Shown: piece after piece, positions 45,952 to 53,450 of the stretch
How positions within the stretch are numbered: position 1 is the first letter of the stretch
Layout: the number at the start of each line of letters is the position of its first letter
Assembly (NCBI GenBank): GCA_045593405.1
Contig: JAZNWN010000004.1
Span: 26,578-90,577, forward strand
Origin: UMGS1933 sp045593405
GTDB taxonomy: Bacteria > Bacillota > Clostridia > TANB77 > CAG-508
Reading direction: 5' to 3'
Length of the DNA: 64,000 nt
Program-made: the position numbers and the translations under genes
Notes under the pieces: generated by a model
Seen by the model: only the letters and a program-made list of their open reading frames with translations
Told to the model about the DNA's origin: nothing
The model's database searches: none

Positions 45952-45988
45952 AAATCTCTAATAAACTATTATTAGGGGTTTGTTTTTT
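45952..45988 (+). promoter_or_regulatory. Hairpin sequestering the rhodanese ribosome-binding site
   Basis: AAATCTCTAATAA pairs over 13 bases with TTATTAGGGGTTT (loop ACTA); the AGGGG Shine-Dalgarno pairs with CUCU including wobbles. GTTTTTT leads directly into ATG 45989. Confidence 0.65.
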
Positions 45989-46306
45989 ATGCGAAATTGG
46001 ATAAAAAAATTATATAGATCAAAAGAAAATATTACAAAAGAAGAAATGAAAGAAATGCTTAATAGTTATTCAAATATTGTATTATTAGATGTAAGAAGCC
46101 ATCAAGAATTTTCGGAAGGGCACTTAAACGGAGCCATAAATATACCAACATATGACTTATATACAGAAGTACCAAAGATGTTAAATGATAAGGAAGCAAT
46201 AATAATAGCATACTGTACAGTAGGTGTAAGAAGTGAAAATGCAATAAAAATATTAAGAAAAATGGGATATAAGAATTTGTATCATTTAGAAGGTGGAATT
46301 GGGTAA
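45989..46306 (+). CDS. Rhodanese-like single-domain protein
   Basis: 105 residues. Rhodanese motifs VLLDVRSHQEFSEGHLNGAINIP and the active-site loop IAYCTVGVRSENAIKIL, with the catalytic Cys, followed by NLYHLEGGIG. Likely a sulfurtransferase, possibly redox-related. The loop CTVGVRS differs from the usual CxxGxRS by length-neutral substitutions. Start overlaps the SD-sequestering hairpin. Confidence 0.88.
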   Translation: MRNWIKKLYRSKENITKEEMKEMLNSYSNIVLLDVRSHQEFSEGHLNGAINIPTYDLYTEVPKMLNDKEAIIIAYCTVGVRSENAIKILRKMGYKNLYHLEGGIG

Positions 46307-46375
46307 AAGTTTATATTTATAATTAATAGCAAATGAAAATGTTATAAAATATAAAAGAAAAAATCAAAAAAACAG

Positions 46376-46404
46376 TTGTAAATTTTACCATAAATTGATA
46401 TACT
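46376..46404 (+). promoter_or_regulatory. Promoter of the asp23 operon
   Basis: TTGTAA at 46376, 17-base spacer, TATACT at 46399. It overlaps a long hairpin (46392-46432), so the 5' end of the RNA would carry part of it. Confidence 0.6.
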
Positions 46405-46432
46405 TAATTAGTATTTAAGTATATCAATTTTC
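46392..46432. terminator. Hairpin upstream of asp23
   Basis: AAATTGATATACTTA and TAAGTATATCAATTT pair over 15 bases and are followed by TTCTATATAAGGAGG. Terminator-like for upstream transcripts, though it overlaps the promoter boxes. Confidence 0.6.
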
Positions 46433-46452
46433 TATATAAGGAGGTATGTAAA

Positions 46453-46875
46453 ATGGAAGAAGATAAAGATATTGAGCTTGCAGAAGAAACTGAAATAACT
46501 GGAGCAGATAATACAGGAATTAAAATTTCAAATGATGTAGTTGCATCTATTGCAGGTGTTGCTGTATCAGAAGTGCAAGGTGTTTATAGCATGGCAGGAG
46601 GTTTGGCTGGAGGTATTTCAGAAGTTCTTAGTGGAAAAAAGAATTTATCAAAAGGAATCAAAGTAGAAGTTGGAGAAAAAGATACAAAAATAGATGTAAA
46701 TATAATAGTAGAATATGGTGTAAGAATTCCTGATGTAGCTTTTGAAATTCAAGGAAGAGTAAAAAAGGCAGTTGAAACAATGACAGGACTTAAGGTTTCA
46801 GGGGTAAATATTCATGTACAAGGAATAAAAACAAATTTAACAGAAAATAAAGAAAAAGAGGAAGTAGAGGAGTAA
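46453..46875 (+). CDS. Asp23/Gls24 family envelope stress protein
   Basis: 140 residues; GIKISNDVVASIAGVAVSEVQGVYSM, VNIIVEYGVRIPDVAFEIQ and VSGVNIHVQGI are family signatures. Asp23 binds the membrane through AmaP, which is the next gene. GGAGGTATGTAAA precedes the ATG. First gene of a tightly packed operon extending to xseA and perhaps xseB. Confidence 0.92.
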   Translation: MEEDKDIELAEETEITGADNTGIKISNDVVASIAGVAVSEVQGVYSMAGGLAGGISEVLSGKKNLSKGIKVEVGEKDTKIDVNIIVEYGVRIPDVAFEIQGRVKKAVETMTGLKVSGVNIHVQGIKTNLTENKEKEEVEE

Positions 46876-46878
46876 AAT

Positions 46879-47433
46879 ATGAAAATTATAGATAGAATAA
46901 GTTTAGTGATTTTTTCAATAATTATTTTAACATTATCATTAGTAACAGGTTTTGTAATATCAGGATGGTTAGAAATAGATTTAATTGCAGATTTAGCAAC
47001 TAAAGTATTATCAGATGAAATTTTAGGGCCGATTTCTTTGGCTTTATCAATAGTATTTTCTATCTTTTCAGTAAAATGTATTTTCTTTAGTTCAAATTCA
47101 AAAGAAAAATCTAGAGAAGGTATACTTTTAGAAAATGAAAATGGGAAATTACTAGTATCTAAAGATACTGTAGAAAATATAGCTACATCAGTTATAAGAA
47201 ACTTTGAAAGTGTTGAAAATTCAAATACAAGAGTTGATGTTGATAATGAAAATAAAATAAGTATATTTATTACATTGTCTGTATATTCAGAAGCAATCAT
47301 TAAAGATTTAGCAGCTAAAATTCAAAGTGATGTAAAAGAAGCAGTTAAAAATTCTTTAGACCTAGAAATAAAAGCAGTAAATGTTAGAATAAAAAATGTA
47401 ACTGCAAAAAAAGAAAATATTGTAAAAGAATAA
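46879..47433 (+). CDS. amaP: AmaP-like membrane anchor of Asp23
   Basis: 184 residues with two N-terminal membrane helices (LVIFSIIILTLSLVTGFVI and GPISLALSIVFSIFSVKCIFF) and a cytoplasmic Asp23-like domain (VSKDTVENIATSVIRNFESVENSNTRVDV). Matches the AmaP anchor that tethers Asp23 to the membrane. Three bases after asp23. Confidence 0.88.
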   Translation: MKIIDRISLVIFSIIILTLSLVTGFVISGWLEIDLIADLATKVLSDEILGPISLALSIVFSIFSVKCIFFSSNSKEKSREGILLENENGKLLVSKDTVENIATSVIRNFESVENSNTRVDVDNENKISIFITLSVYSEAIIKDLAAKIQSDVKEAVKNSLDLEIKAVNVRIKNVTAKKENIVKE

Positions 47434-47457
47434 TATTTGGAAAAGAGGATGAAAATA

Positions 47458-47661
47458 ATGAATGATTTAAAAGAATTTTTTCTAAAATATAGAGGAGCAA
47501 TTATTGGTGCATTAATTGCAATAGTTGCATTATTATTACATATATATAAAATTATTATTTGGACACTAGTTATATTTGTAGGTATGTATATTGGTAACTA
47601 CATACAACATAATAAAGAGATTGTAAAAATAAAAATAAAGAGTTTTATAGATAGATTATAA
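47458..47661 (+). CDS. DUF2273 small membrane protein
   Basis: 67 residues with one or two helices (YRGAIIGALIAIVALLLHIYKIIIWTLVIFVGMYIGNY), typical of the third gene in Asp23-AmaP clusters. ATG 47458 is preferred because GAGGA lies nine bases before it; upstream in-frame starts (TTG 47437, ATG 47449) lack spacing. Role is unknown, likely envelope stress. Confidence 0.85.
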   Translation: MNDLKEFFLKYRGAIIGALIAIVALLLHIYKIIIWTLVIFVGMYIGNYIQHNKEIVKIKIKSFIDRL

Positions 47662-47674
47662 TTGGAGGAGCAAA

Positions 47675-48079
47675 ATGAATAGAACTGAAGCAAGAGATAT
47701 GGCATTTAAATTTTTATATCAAGTAGAAGTACAAAAAGAAAATAACGAAGAAGTTATTAACTTATTTTTTCAAAATAATGAAATAGAAAATAAAGATGCA
47801 AAGAAATATATTTTGGGTATTGCAAATGGAGTAAGTGAAAACCTAAATGATATAACAGAAATTATAAAAAAGAATTTAAAACAAGACTGGAAAATAGAAA
47901 GAATTTCTAAAATAACACTTGCAATTTTAAAACTTGCAATATATGAAATAGTATATGCAAAGATACCATTTAAAGTAGTTATAAATGAAGCTGTAGAACT
48001 TGCAAAAAAATATGGTGAAGACAGTAGCTCAGTATTTATAAATGGTATTTTAGCAAGTATTGTGAAGGAGAATATATGA
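47675..48079 (+). CDS. nusB: Transcription antitermination factor NusB
   Basis: 134 residues, all helical; NRTEARDMAFKFLYQVEV and FKVVINEAVELAKKYGEDSSSVFINGILASI are typical. NusB acts with NusE in rRNA antitermination. GGAGGAGCAAA precedes the ATG. The stop codon overlaps the xseA start. Confidence 0.94.
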   Translation: MNRTEARDMAFKFLYQVEVQKENNEEVINLFFQNNEIENKDAKKYILGIANGVSENLNDITEIIKKNLKQDWKIERISKITLAILKLAIYEIVYAKIPFKVVINEAVELAKKYGEDSSSVFINGILASIVKENI

Positions 48080-49265
48080 GACCTGTAGCAATGACAGTAA
48101 CAGATTTAAATAAATATATGAAAGACAAAGTAGCCGAAGATGAGTTTCTAAACAATGTGTATGTGAAGGGAGAAATATCTAATTTCAAACATCACTATAC
48201 AGGGCACATGTATTTTACCTTAAAAGACGAAAATTCTTTAATAAAATGCATTATGTTTAAAACATCGACAGCTACTTTGAATTTTATGCCAAAAGATCGG
48301 TATGAAAGTATTAGTTTTAGGAACAGTAGCTGTTTTTGAAAGAGACCGGAGTTTATCAAATATATTGTAAGGCAATGCAAGAAGATGGCATAGGAGATTT
48401 ATATAAAAAATATGAAGAATTAAAAGCTAAATTAGAAAATGAAGGATTATTTGATGAAAAGCATAAAAGAAAAATACCATTTATGCCAAAAACAATAGGA
48501 GTTCTTACATCAAAAACTGGTTCTGTAATAAAAGATATAATTAATGTATCTACAAGAAGAAACCCGAGAGTTCATATTAAGCTTTATCCAGTACCAGTAC
48601 AAGGACCAGGAGCAGAAAAAGAAATTGCGGAAGCTATCAGAGTAATGAATGAAAAGAAGTTAGCTGATGTTCTAATTTTAGCAAGAGGTGGAGGATCACT
48701 AGAAGATTTATGGCCATTTAATGAAGAACTTACTGCAAGAGCAATATATGAATCTGAAATTCCAATAATATCTGCAGTAGGTCATGAAACAGATTTTACA
48801 ATAGCAGATTTTGTGGCAGATTTAAGAGCACCAACACCTTCAGCTGCAGCAGAATTAGCACAAGCAGATGTACATGACATAAAAATGAAATTAGAAACAT
48901 ATCAAAACAGATATAAAATAGCTTTAAAGAAAAAAATAGAGTATATGAGATTAAGATATAATAAAGCTATGGCATCAAGAGTATTTACAGCACCACTACA
49001 AAGGATTAATGAAGAATATCTTAATGTTGATATAAAAATAAAAAAATTAGAAAACATAATAAAGATTAAATTAAAAGAAAGTCAAAAAAGTCAAATAGAA
49101 CTAATTTCTAAATTAGATGCACTAAGCCCATTAAAAACATTAACTAGAGGTTACTGTTTAGTAGAAGAAGATGGTAAAATATTAAAAAGTGCAAAATCAC
49201 TAAAGACAAATGATATAGTAAATTTAAAATTTTATGACGGAGAAAAACAAGCAAAAATAATGTAA
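48076..49265 (+). CDS. xseA: Exodeoxyribonuclease VII large subunit, two +1 recoding sites
   Basis: With two shifts, 395 residues. OB-fold N-terminus (TVTDLNKYMKDKVAEDEFL, VYVKGEISNFKHHYTGHMYF), then TIGVLTSKTGSVIKDIINV, LARGGGSLEDLWPFN (catalytic Asp region) and SAVGHETDFTIADFVADLRAPTPSAAA. Shifts at 48298 and 48347 are 49 bases apart and restore KDGMKVLVLGTVAVFERDGVYQIY. ExoVII degrades single-stranded DNA. ATG overlaps nusB by four bases. The small subunit xseB lies at 49799, separated by a repeat and a small gene. Confidence 0.93.
48298..48300 (+). other. +1 recoding site 1 of xseA (GAT CGG T)
   Basis: Skipping C restores MPKDGMKVLVLGTVAVFE. Zero frame stops at TGA about 13 codons later. 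Confidence 0.92.
48347..48349 (+). other. +1 recoding site 2 of xseA (GAC CGG A)
   Basis: Restores ERDGVYQIYCKAMQEDGIGD. Both xseA shifts must occur in the same translation event to make the enzyme. Confidence 0.92.
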
Positions 49266-49311
49266 GAGACATGCTATTAGCCGTCCGTGCTTTAAAGAAT
49301 TTACTGAAAAA

Positions 49312-49338
49312 CGTAGGGGCAGGGTTCCACCCCTGCCA
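49312..49338. repeat. GTAGGGGC palindromic repeat, half copy
   Basis: GTAGGGGCAGGGTTCCACCC then CTGCC, the first hairpin only. Preceded at 49275 by GCTATTAGCCGTCCGTGC, which recurs near 53297. Confidence 0.8.
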
Positions 49339-49360
49339 GTAAAAAAGGGAGGAATAAATT

Positions 49361-49771
49361 ATGGGTAAAAAAATATTATATGTGGTAATAATAATTGCTT
49401 TAATAATAGCAGGAATATTTGTAGCAAAACAAATATCAGGGGAAAATGATACAAAACCAACAGGAGCAAATACTGTAAATAATTCAAGTGTAAAGAATGA
49501 ACAAGATTTAGCAGAAGAAAATAATATTACTGTAGAAAATAATATTGAAAATAATAATACACAAACTAGTGATACTACAGGATTAACACCAGAAGAACAA
49601 GCAAAACAAATAGTAAAAGAAAATTGGGGAGAAGATGACTCAGTTTACTATAGCTATGATGGAAAAGATGAAAATGGAAAATACATAATATGTGTAAGAG
49701 AAAAAACAACAACAAAAGCATTGTATTGGTATTATGTAGATGTAGAAACAGGAACATTTAATATTAAATAA
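49361..49771 (+). CDS. Membrane-anchored protein of unknown function
   Basis: 136 residues: N-terminal helix (ILYVVIIIALIIAGIFVA), a low-complexity Asn/Thr/Glu linker, and a C-terminal domain with EEQAKQIVKENWGEDDSVYY and WYYVDVETGTFNIK, reminiscent of a PepSY-like fold. Extracytoplasmic. Inserted between xseA and xseB; GGAGGAATAAATT precedes the ATG. Family not recognised. Confidence 0.7.
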   Translation: MGKKILYVVIIIALIIAGIFVAKQISGENDTKPTGANTVNNSSVKNEQDLAEENNITVENNIENNNTQTSDTTGLTPEEQAKQIVKENWGEDDSVYYSYDGKDENGKYIICVREKTTTKALYWYYVDVETGTFNIK

Positions 49772-49798
49772 TAACTAATATAAATTTGGAGGAATAAT

Positions 49799-50014
49799 AT
49801 GAGCAAAGAAATCAATTTCGAAACAAGCATAGAGCAATTAGAAAAAATAGTACAAGACTTAGAAAAAGGAAACCTAAATTTAGATGACTCTATAAAAAAA
49901 TTTGAAGAAGGAATGAAAATATCAAAAGAATGTAATAGATTTTTAGAAGATGCAGAAAAAAGGATAACAGTTTTAATAAATAATGATAATGAAATTACTG
50001 AAGAAAATATGTAG
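49799..50014 (+). CDS. xseB: Exodeoxyribonuclease VII small subunit
   Basis: 71 residues; NFETSIEQLEKIVQDLEKGNLNLDDSIKKFEEGM is the conserved core. TGGAGGAATAAT precedes the ATG. The stop codon TAG is part of an ATGTAGGGGG string, the start of a diverged GTAGGGG repeat. Confidence 0.92.
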   Translation: MSKEINFETSIEQLEKIVQDLEKGNLNLDDSIKKFEEGMKISKECNRFLEDAEKRITVLINNDNEITEENM

Positions 50015-50089
50015 GGGGTGGCTATTAGACGTCCGTTTTTCGAAGAAAATAAAAAAATATTTTAAAATTGTAACCAAGAATAAAAAAAA

Positions 50090-50136
50090 CACTTTTGGAA
50101 ATAATAAGAAAAAATTATTTTCAAAGGTGGTTTTTT
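50090..50136 (+). promoter_or_regulatory. Hairpin sequestering the sleB ribosome-binding site
   Basis: CACTTTTGGAAATAAT at 50090-50105 pairs over 16 bases with ATTATTTTCAAAGGTG at 50114-50129 (loop eight bases), covering AAAGGTGG. Six T follow and abut ATG 50137. Confidence 0.7.
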
Positions 50137-50830
50137 ATGCAAACAAAAAATAAAACAATAGCAATAATTTTACTTGTTATAACAATAATTTCATTTTTTG
50201 CTTACAACATTTTTATTAAAGAAGATACAAATTCTGTATATGCATTATCTAAATATGGTTCAAGAGGCGAAGAAGTAAGAACAATTCAAACAAAATTAAA
50301 AAGATGGGGATATTATAAAGGCTCTATAGATGGGATTTATGGTAGTCAGACTCTTGCAGCAGTCAAATGGTTTCAATCTAAGAATGGGTTGCAAGTAGAT
50401 GGGATTGCAGGCCCAAAAACATTAGCTGCAATGGGTATATTTTCATCAAACACTACTTCTAGTTCAGGAGGAAGCAGTACAGCAGATTTGAATTTATTAG
50501 CACGTTTAGTATATGCAGAAGCAAGAGGAGAAAGTTACACTCGGACAAGTTGCTGTAGCAGCAGTAGTATTGAACAGGGTAAAAAATTCTTCTTTTCCAA
50601 ATACAGTTGCAGGAGTAATATATCAATCAGGAGCATTTAGTGTAGTGGCAGATGGACAAATAAATTTAACTCCAAATCAAACTGCAAGAAATGCAGCACA
50701 AGATGCAATGAATGGATGGGATCCTAGTTATGGAGCATTATATTATTTTAATCCAAATACAGCAACAAACTCGTGGATATGGTCAAGACCAGTAACAGTA
50801 ACAATAGGAAACCATAGATTTTGTAAATAA
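50137..50830 (+). CDS. sleB: Spore-cortex-lytic / cell-wall hydrolase SleB-type, one +1 recoding site
   Basis: With one shift, 230 residues. N-terminal helix or signal (IAIILLVITIISFFAYNIFI), a peptidoglycan-binding PG_binding_1 repeat (LSKYGSRGEEVRTIQTKLKR, GYYKGSIDGIYGSQTLAAVK) and the Hydrolase_2 domain (LARLVYAEARGESYTGQVAVAAVVLNRV, AFSVVADGQINL, ALYYFNP). This is the SleB/CwlJ lytic fold that degrades spore cortex. Shift at 50542 (ACT CGG A) lies in the catalytic motif region. Start is overlapped by an SD-sequestering hairpin. Confidence 0.9.
50542..50544 (+). other. +1 recoding site of sleB (ACT CGG A)
   Basis: Restores ESYTGQVAVAAVVLNRV, the conserved Gly-Gln of Hydrolase_2 enzymes. 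Confidence 0.92.
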
Positions 50831-50835
50831 TACTC

Positions 50836-50863
50836 TTGACAAAATATATAAAAAGAGTATAAT
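50836..50863 (+). promoter_or_regulatory. Promoter of the thrS T-box leader
   Basis: TTGACA at 50836, 16-base spacer, TATAAT at 50858. Confidence 0.75.
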
Positions 50864-50869
50864 AATAAA

Positions 50870-51108
50870 TAGTGTAAATATAAAAACTATGATGAGACAG
50901 AGTAAAATAAAGGTTTCTAAAAGAGAGGGTTAGTGGGTGCGCTGAAAGCTAATCTTAGAAAACGTATTTGAAAAACTACCTCGGAGTTTTCTAATTAAAA
51001 GTTAGACGTGTAAGATGCGATATAATCTAAAATTAAGATAAAATTAGGGTGGAACCGTGTTATAAAAGCACCCCTAAAGATGAAAAAACATCTTTAGGGG
51101 TGCTTTTT
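50870..51108 (+). promoter_or_regulatory. T-box riboswitch upstream of thrS
   Basis: A leader with an AGAGAGGG-type stem I start, the T-box sequence AGGGTGGAACCGTG at 51046-51059 and a terminator GCACCCCTAAAGATG / CATCTTTAGGGGTGC at 51068-51103 with a T-run. Uncharged tRNA would stabilise the antiterminator. A threonine codon (ACC within ACTACCTCGG, near 50980) is a plausible specifier. The gene controlled is thrS, beyond an inserted palindromic element. Confidence 0.88.
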
Positions 51109-51138
51109 CATTTTAAAAATTTTAATAATGCGATTTAG

Positions 51139-51286
51139 TAGCCAAACGCAGGTGCTATATATTTTATTTTTAGAGCGTCTCTGGGGTGACCGTCTTAGAA
51201 AATGTTTGAACGAAGTGAATTACATTTTCTTGGATGGGGCAGTGAAAAAAATAAAATATATAACACCGATGAGATTTTGCGGACTG
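51139..51286. mobile_element. ~150-bp palindromic MITE-like element upstream of thrS
   Basis: TAGCCAAACGCAGGTGC...ACCGATGAGATTTTGCGGACT, imperfect inverted termini with internal TATATTTTATTTTTAGA and ATAAAATATATAA; centre GAACGAAGTGAATTACATTT is shared with copies at 56139 and 60750. It separates the T-box terminator from the thrS ribosome-binding site. Confidence 0.75.
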
Positions 51287-51316
51287 CAAAAGTATGGATT
51301 TTAAGGAGGAGATTTT

Positions 51317-53227
51317 ATGATAAAAATCACATTAAAAGATGGTTCAGAAATGGAAGTAGAAAAAGGACTATCAGTACTAGAAATTACAAAAAAAATAAGT
51401 GAAGGATTAGCAAGAGTTGCAACTTGTGGAGAAGTAAATGGAGAAGTAAAAGATTTAAGAACAGCTATAGAAGAAGACTGTAGCTTAAACATATTAACAT
51501 TTGATAGTTTAAATGGTAAAAAAGCATATTGGCATACAACATCACACGTATTAGCACAAGCAATAAAAAGATTATATCCAGAGATGAAACTTGCAATAGG
51601 ACCCGCAATTGACAATGGATTTTATTATGATTTTGATACAGACACACCATTCACACCAGAAATGTTAGAAAAAATTGAAGCGGAAATGAAGAAAATAATT
51701 AAAGAAGATTTGCTAATTGAAAGATTTTCATTACCTAAAAAAGAAGCCCTAGAACTTATGAAAGACGAGCCATATAAACAAGAGTTAATAAAAGAATTAC
51801 CAGATGGAGAAGAAATATCTTTTTATAAACAAGGAGATTTCACTGATTTATGTGCAGGACCACATTTATTAAGCACAGGTAAATTAAAAGCGGTAAAATT
51901 ACTATCATCATCAGGAGCATATTGGAGAGGAAATGAGAACAATAAAATGCTTCAAAGAATTTATGGAATAGCTTTTCCAAAGTCAAGTGAATTAGATGAA
52001 TATGTAAATATGATAGAAGAAGCAAAAAAAAGAGATCATAGAAAATTAGGAAAAGAATTAGAATTATTTTTCTTTGATGAAACAGCTCCAGGTATGGCAT
52101 ATTGGATGCCAAAAGGCTTCACAGTAATGAATACATTGATTGATTTTTGGAGAAAAGAACATAAAAAAAGAGGTTACCAAGAGTTTTCAGGTCCACAATT
52201 AAACAGCAGTGTTCTTTGGAAAACATCAGGACATTGGGACCACTATAAGGAAGATATGTATGTTTTAACAGATGCAGATGGAAGTGAACAAGCACTAAAA
52301 CCAATGAACTGTCCAAACTCAATAAAAATATATCAATCAAAATTAAGAAGCTATAAAGATTTACCATTAAGATTTAATGATGTTGATGTAATACATAGAA
52401 ATGAAAAATCAGGTCAATTAAATGGATTATTCAGAGTTAGAATGTTTAGACAAGATGACTCACACAACTATGTAACAGAAGAACAAATTGGAAGCGAGAT
52501 AAAAGAAATAGTTGAAATTGCAAGTTATCTTTATGAAATATTCGGTTTAGAATACCAATTAACACTATCTACAAGACCAGAGGATTTTATGGGAGAAATT
52601 GAAACATGGAATCAGGCTGAGTCAGATTTAAAACATGTTTTAAATGAAATTTGTGGAGAAGGAAACTATAGAATAAACGAAGGAGACGGTGCCTTCTATG
52701 GCCCAAAAATAGATATAAAAATGAAAGATTGCCTAGGAAGAGAATGGCAAATGGGAACAGTACAATTAGACTTCCAATTACCACAAAGATTTAATCTTTC
52801 ATATATAGATAAAGAAGGTAACAAAAAAACACCTATAATGATACATAGGGCATTATTTGGTTCATTTGATAGATTTATAGGAATAATAACAGAGCATTTT
52901 GCTGGAGCATTCCCAACATGGCTTGCACCAGTACAAATAAGAATATTACCAATAGCAGATAAACATAAAGCATATTCTGAAAAACTATTAAAACAATTAG
53001 AAGAATTAGACTTAAGGGTAGAATTAGATGATAGAGAAGAAAAAATAGGTTATAAAATACGTGAAGCACAACTTCAAAAAGTACCATATATGTTAATAAT
53101 AGGAGACAAAGAAGTAGAAGCAAATGCAGTTGGAGTACGTTCAAGAAAAGAAGGCGATATAGGCCAAATGAGTGTGGAAGAATTTGTACAAAAAATTAAA
53201 GAAGAAATAAAAAATTTTAGAAGATAA
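51317..53227 (+). CDS. thrS: Threonyl-tRNA synthetase
   Basis: 636 residues. TGS domain (ITLKDGSEMEVEKGLSVLEI), second additional domain with HTTSHVLAQAIKRLYP, class II catalytic core (motif 2-like FRVRMFRQDDSHNYV, ALKPMNCPNS with the zinc Cys) and a C-terminal anticodon-binding domain (LAPVQIRILPIADKH). Controlled by the upstream T-box. AAGGAGGAGATTTT precedes ATG 51317. No CGG codon. Confidence 0.96.
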   Translation: MIKITLKDGSEMEVEKGLSVLEITKKISEGLARVATCGEVNGEVKDLRTAIEEDCSLNILTFDSLNGKKAYWHTTSHVLAQAIKRLYPEMKLAIGPAIDNGFYYDFDTDTPFTPEMLEKIEAEMKKIIKEDLLIERFSLPKKEALELMKDEPYKQELIKELPDGEEISFYKQGDFTDLCAGPHLLSTGKLKAVKLLSSSGAYWRGNENNKMLQRIYGIAFPKSSELDEYVNMIEEAKKRDHRKLGKELELFFFDETAPGMAYWMPKGFTVMNTLIDFWRKEHKKRGYQEFSGPQLNSSVLWKTSGHWDHYKEDMYVLTDADGSEQALKPMNCPNSIKIYQSKLRSYKDLPLRFNDVDVIHRNEKSGQLNGLFRVRMFRQDDSHNYVTEEQIGSEIKEIVEIASYLYEIFGLEYQLTLSTRPEDFMGEIETWNQAESDLKHVLNEICGEGNYRINEGDGAFYGPKIDIKMKDCLGREWQMGTVQLDFQLPQRFNLSYIDKEGNKKTPIMIHRALFGSFDRFIGIITEHFAGAFPTWLAPVQIRILPIADKHKAYSEKLLKQLEELDLRVELDDREEKIGYKIREAQLQKVPYMLIIGDKEVEANAVGVRSRKEGDIGQMSVEEFVQKIKEEIKNFRR

Positions 53228-53345
53228 AACAACGTAGAGGCCGGGTGTCCCCCGGCGACCAGTTCCTACAACGGCTAACAAAAAAATGTAGGTTGCGGCT
53301 ATTAGCCGTCCGTGCTACAAAGGATAGATCTAGAGCCCAATACAC
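53228..53345. repeat. Mixed repeat block after thrS
   Basis: GTAGAGGCCGGGTGTCCCCC, TGTAGGTTGCGGCTATTAGC and a GGCTAGACTAG tail are diverged members of the GTAGGGG family. GGCTATTAGCCGTCCGTGC also occurs near 49275 and, in part, near 50020. No gene is seen. Confidence 0.6.
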
Positions 53346-53388
53346 CGAAGGCTAGACTAGAATAATCAAAAACATATGATAAAAATCA

Positions 53389-53417
53389 TTGCAAAAAATT
53401 ATATTATAACTTATAAT
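53389..53417 (+). promoter_or_regulatory. Promoter of the pilin-like gene at 53451
   Basis: TTGCAA at 53389, 17-base spacer, TATAAT at 53412; nearly identical to the promoter at 28345. Confidence 0.75.
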
Positions 53418-53450
53418 AAAAAATGTAAATATATAATTTAGGAGGAAAAG

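Noticed and set aside
50831..51316. A small coding gene between sleB and thrS (frame at 51202-51402)
   Set aside because: The frame runs through the MITE-like element and into thrS out of frame; the region is explained by the T-box leader and the element.
13963..53345. GTAGGGGC repeats as a CRISPR array
   Set aside because: Copies are single, kilobases apart and palindromic throughout, without regular spacers or cas genes.
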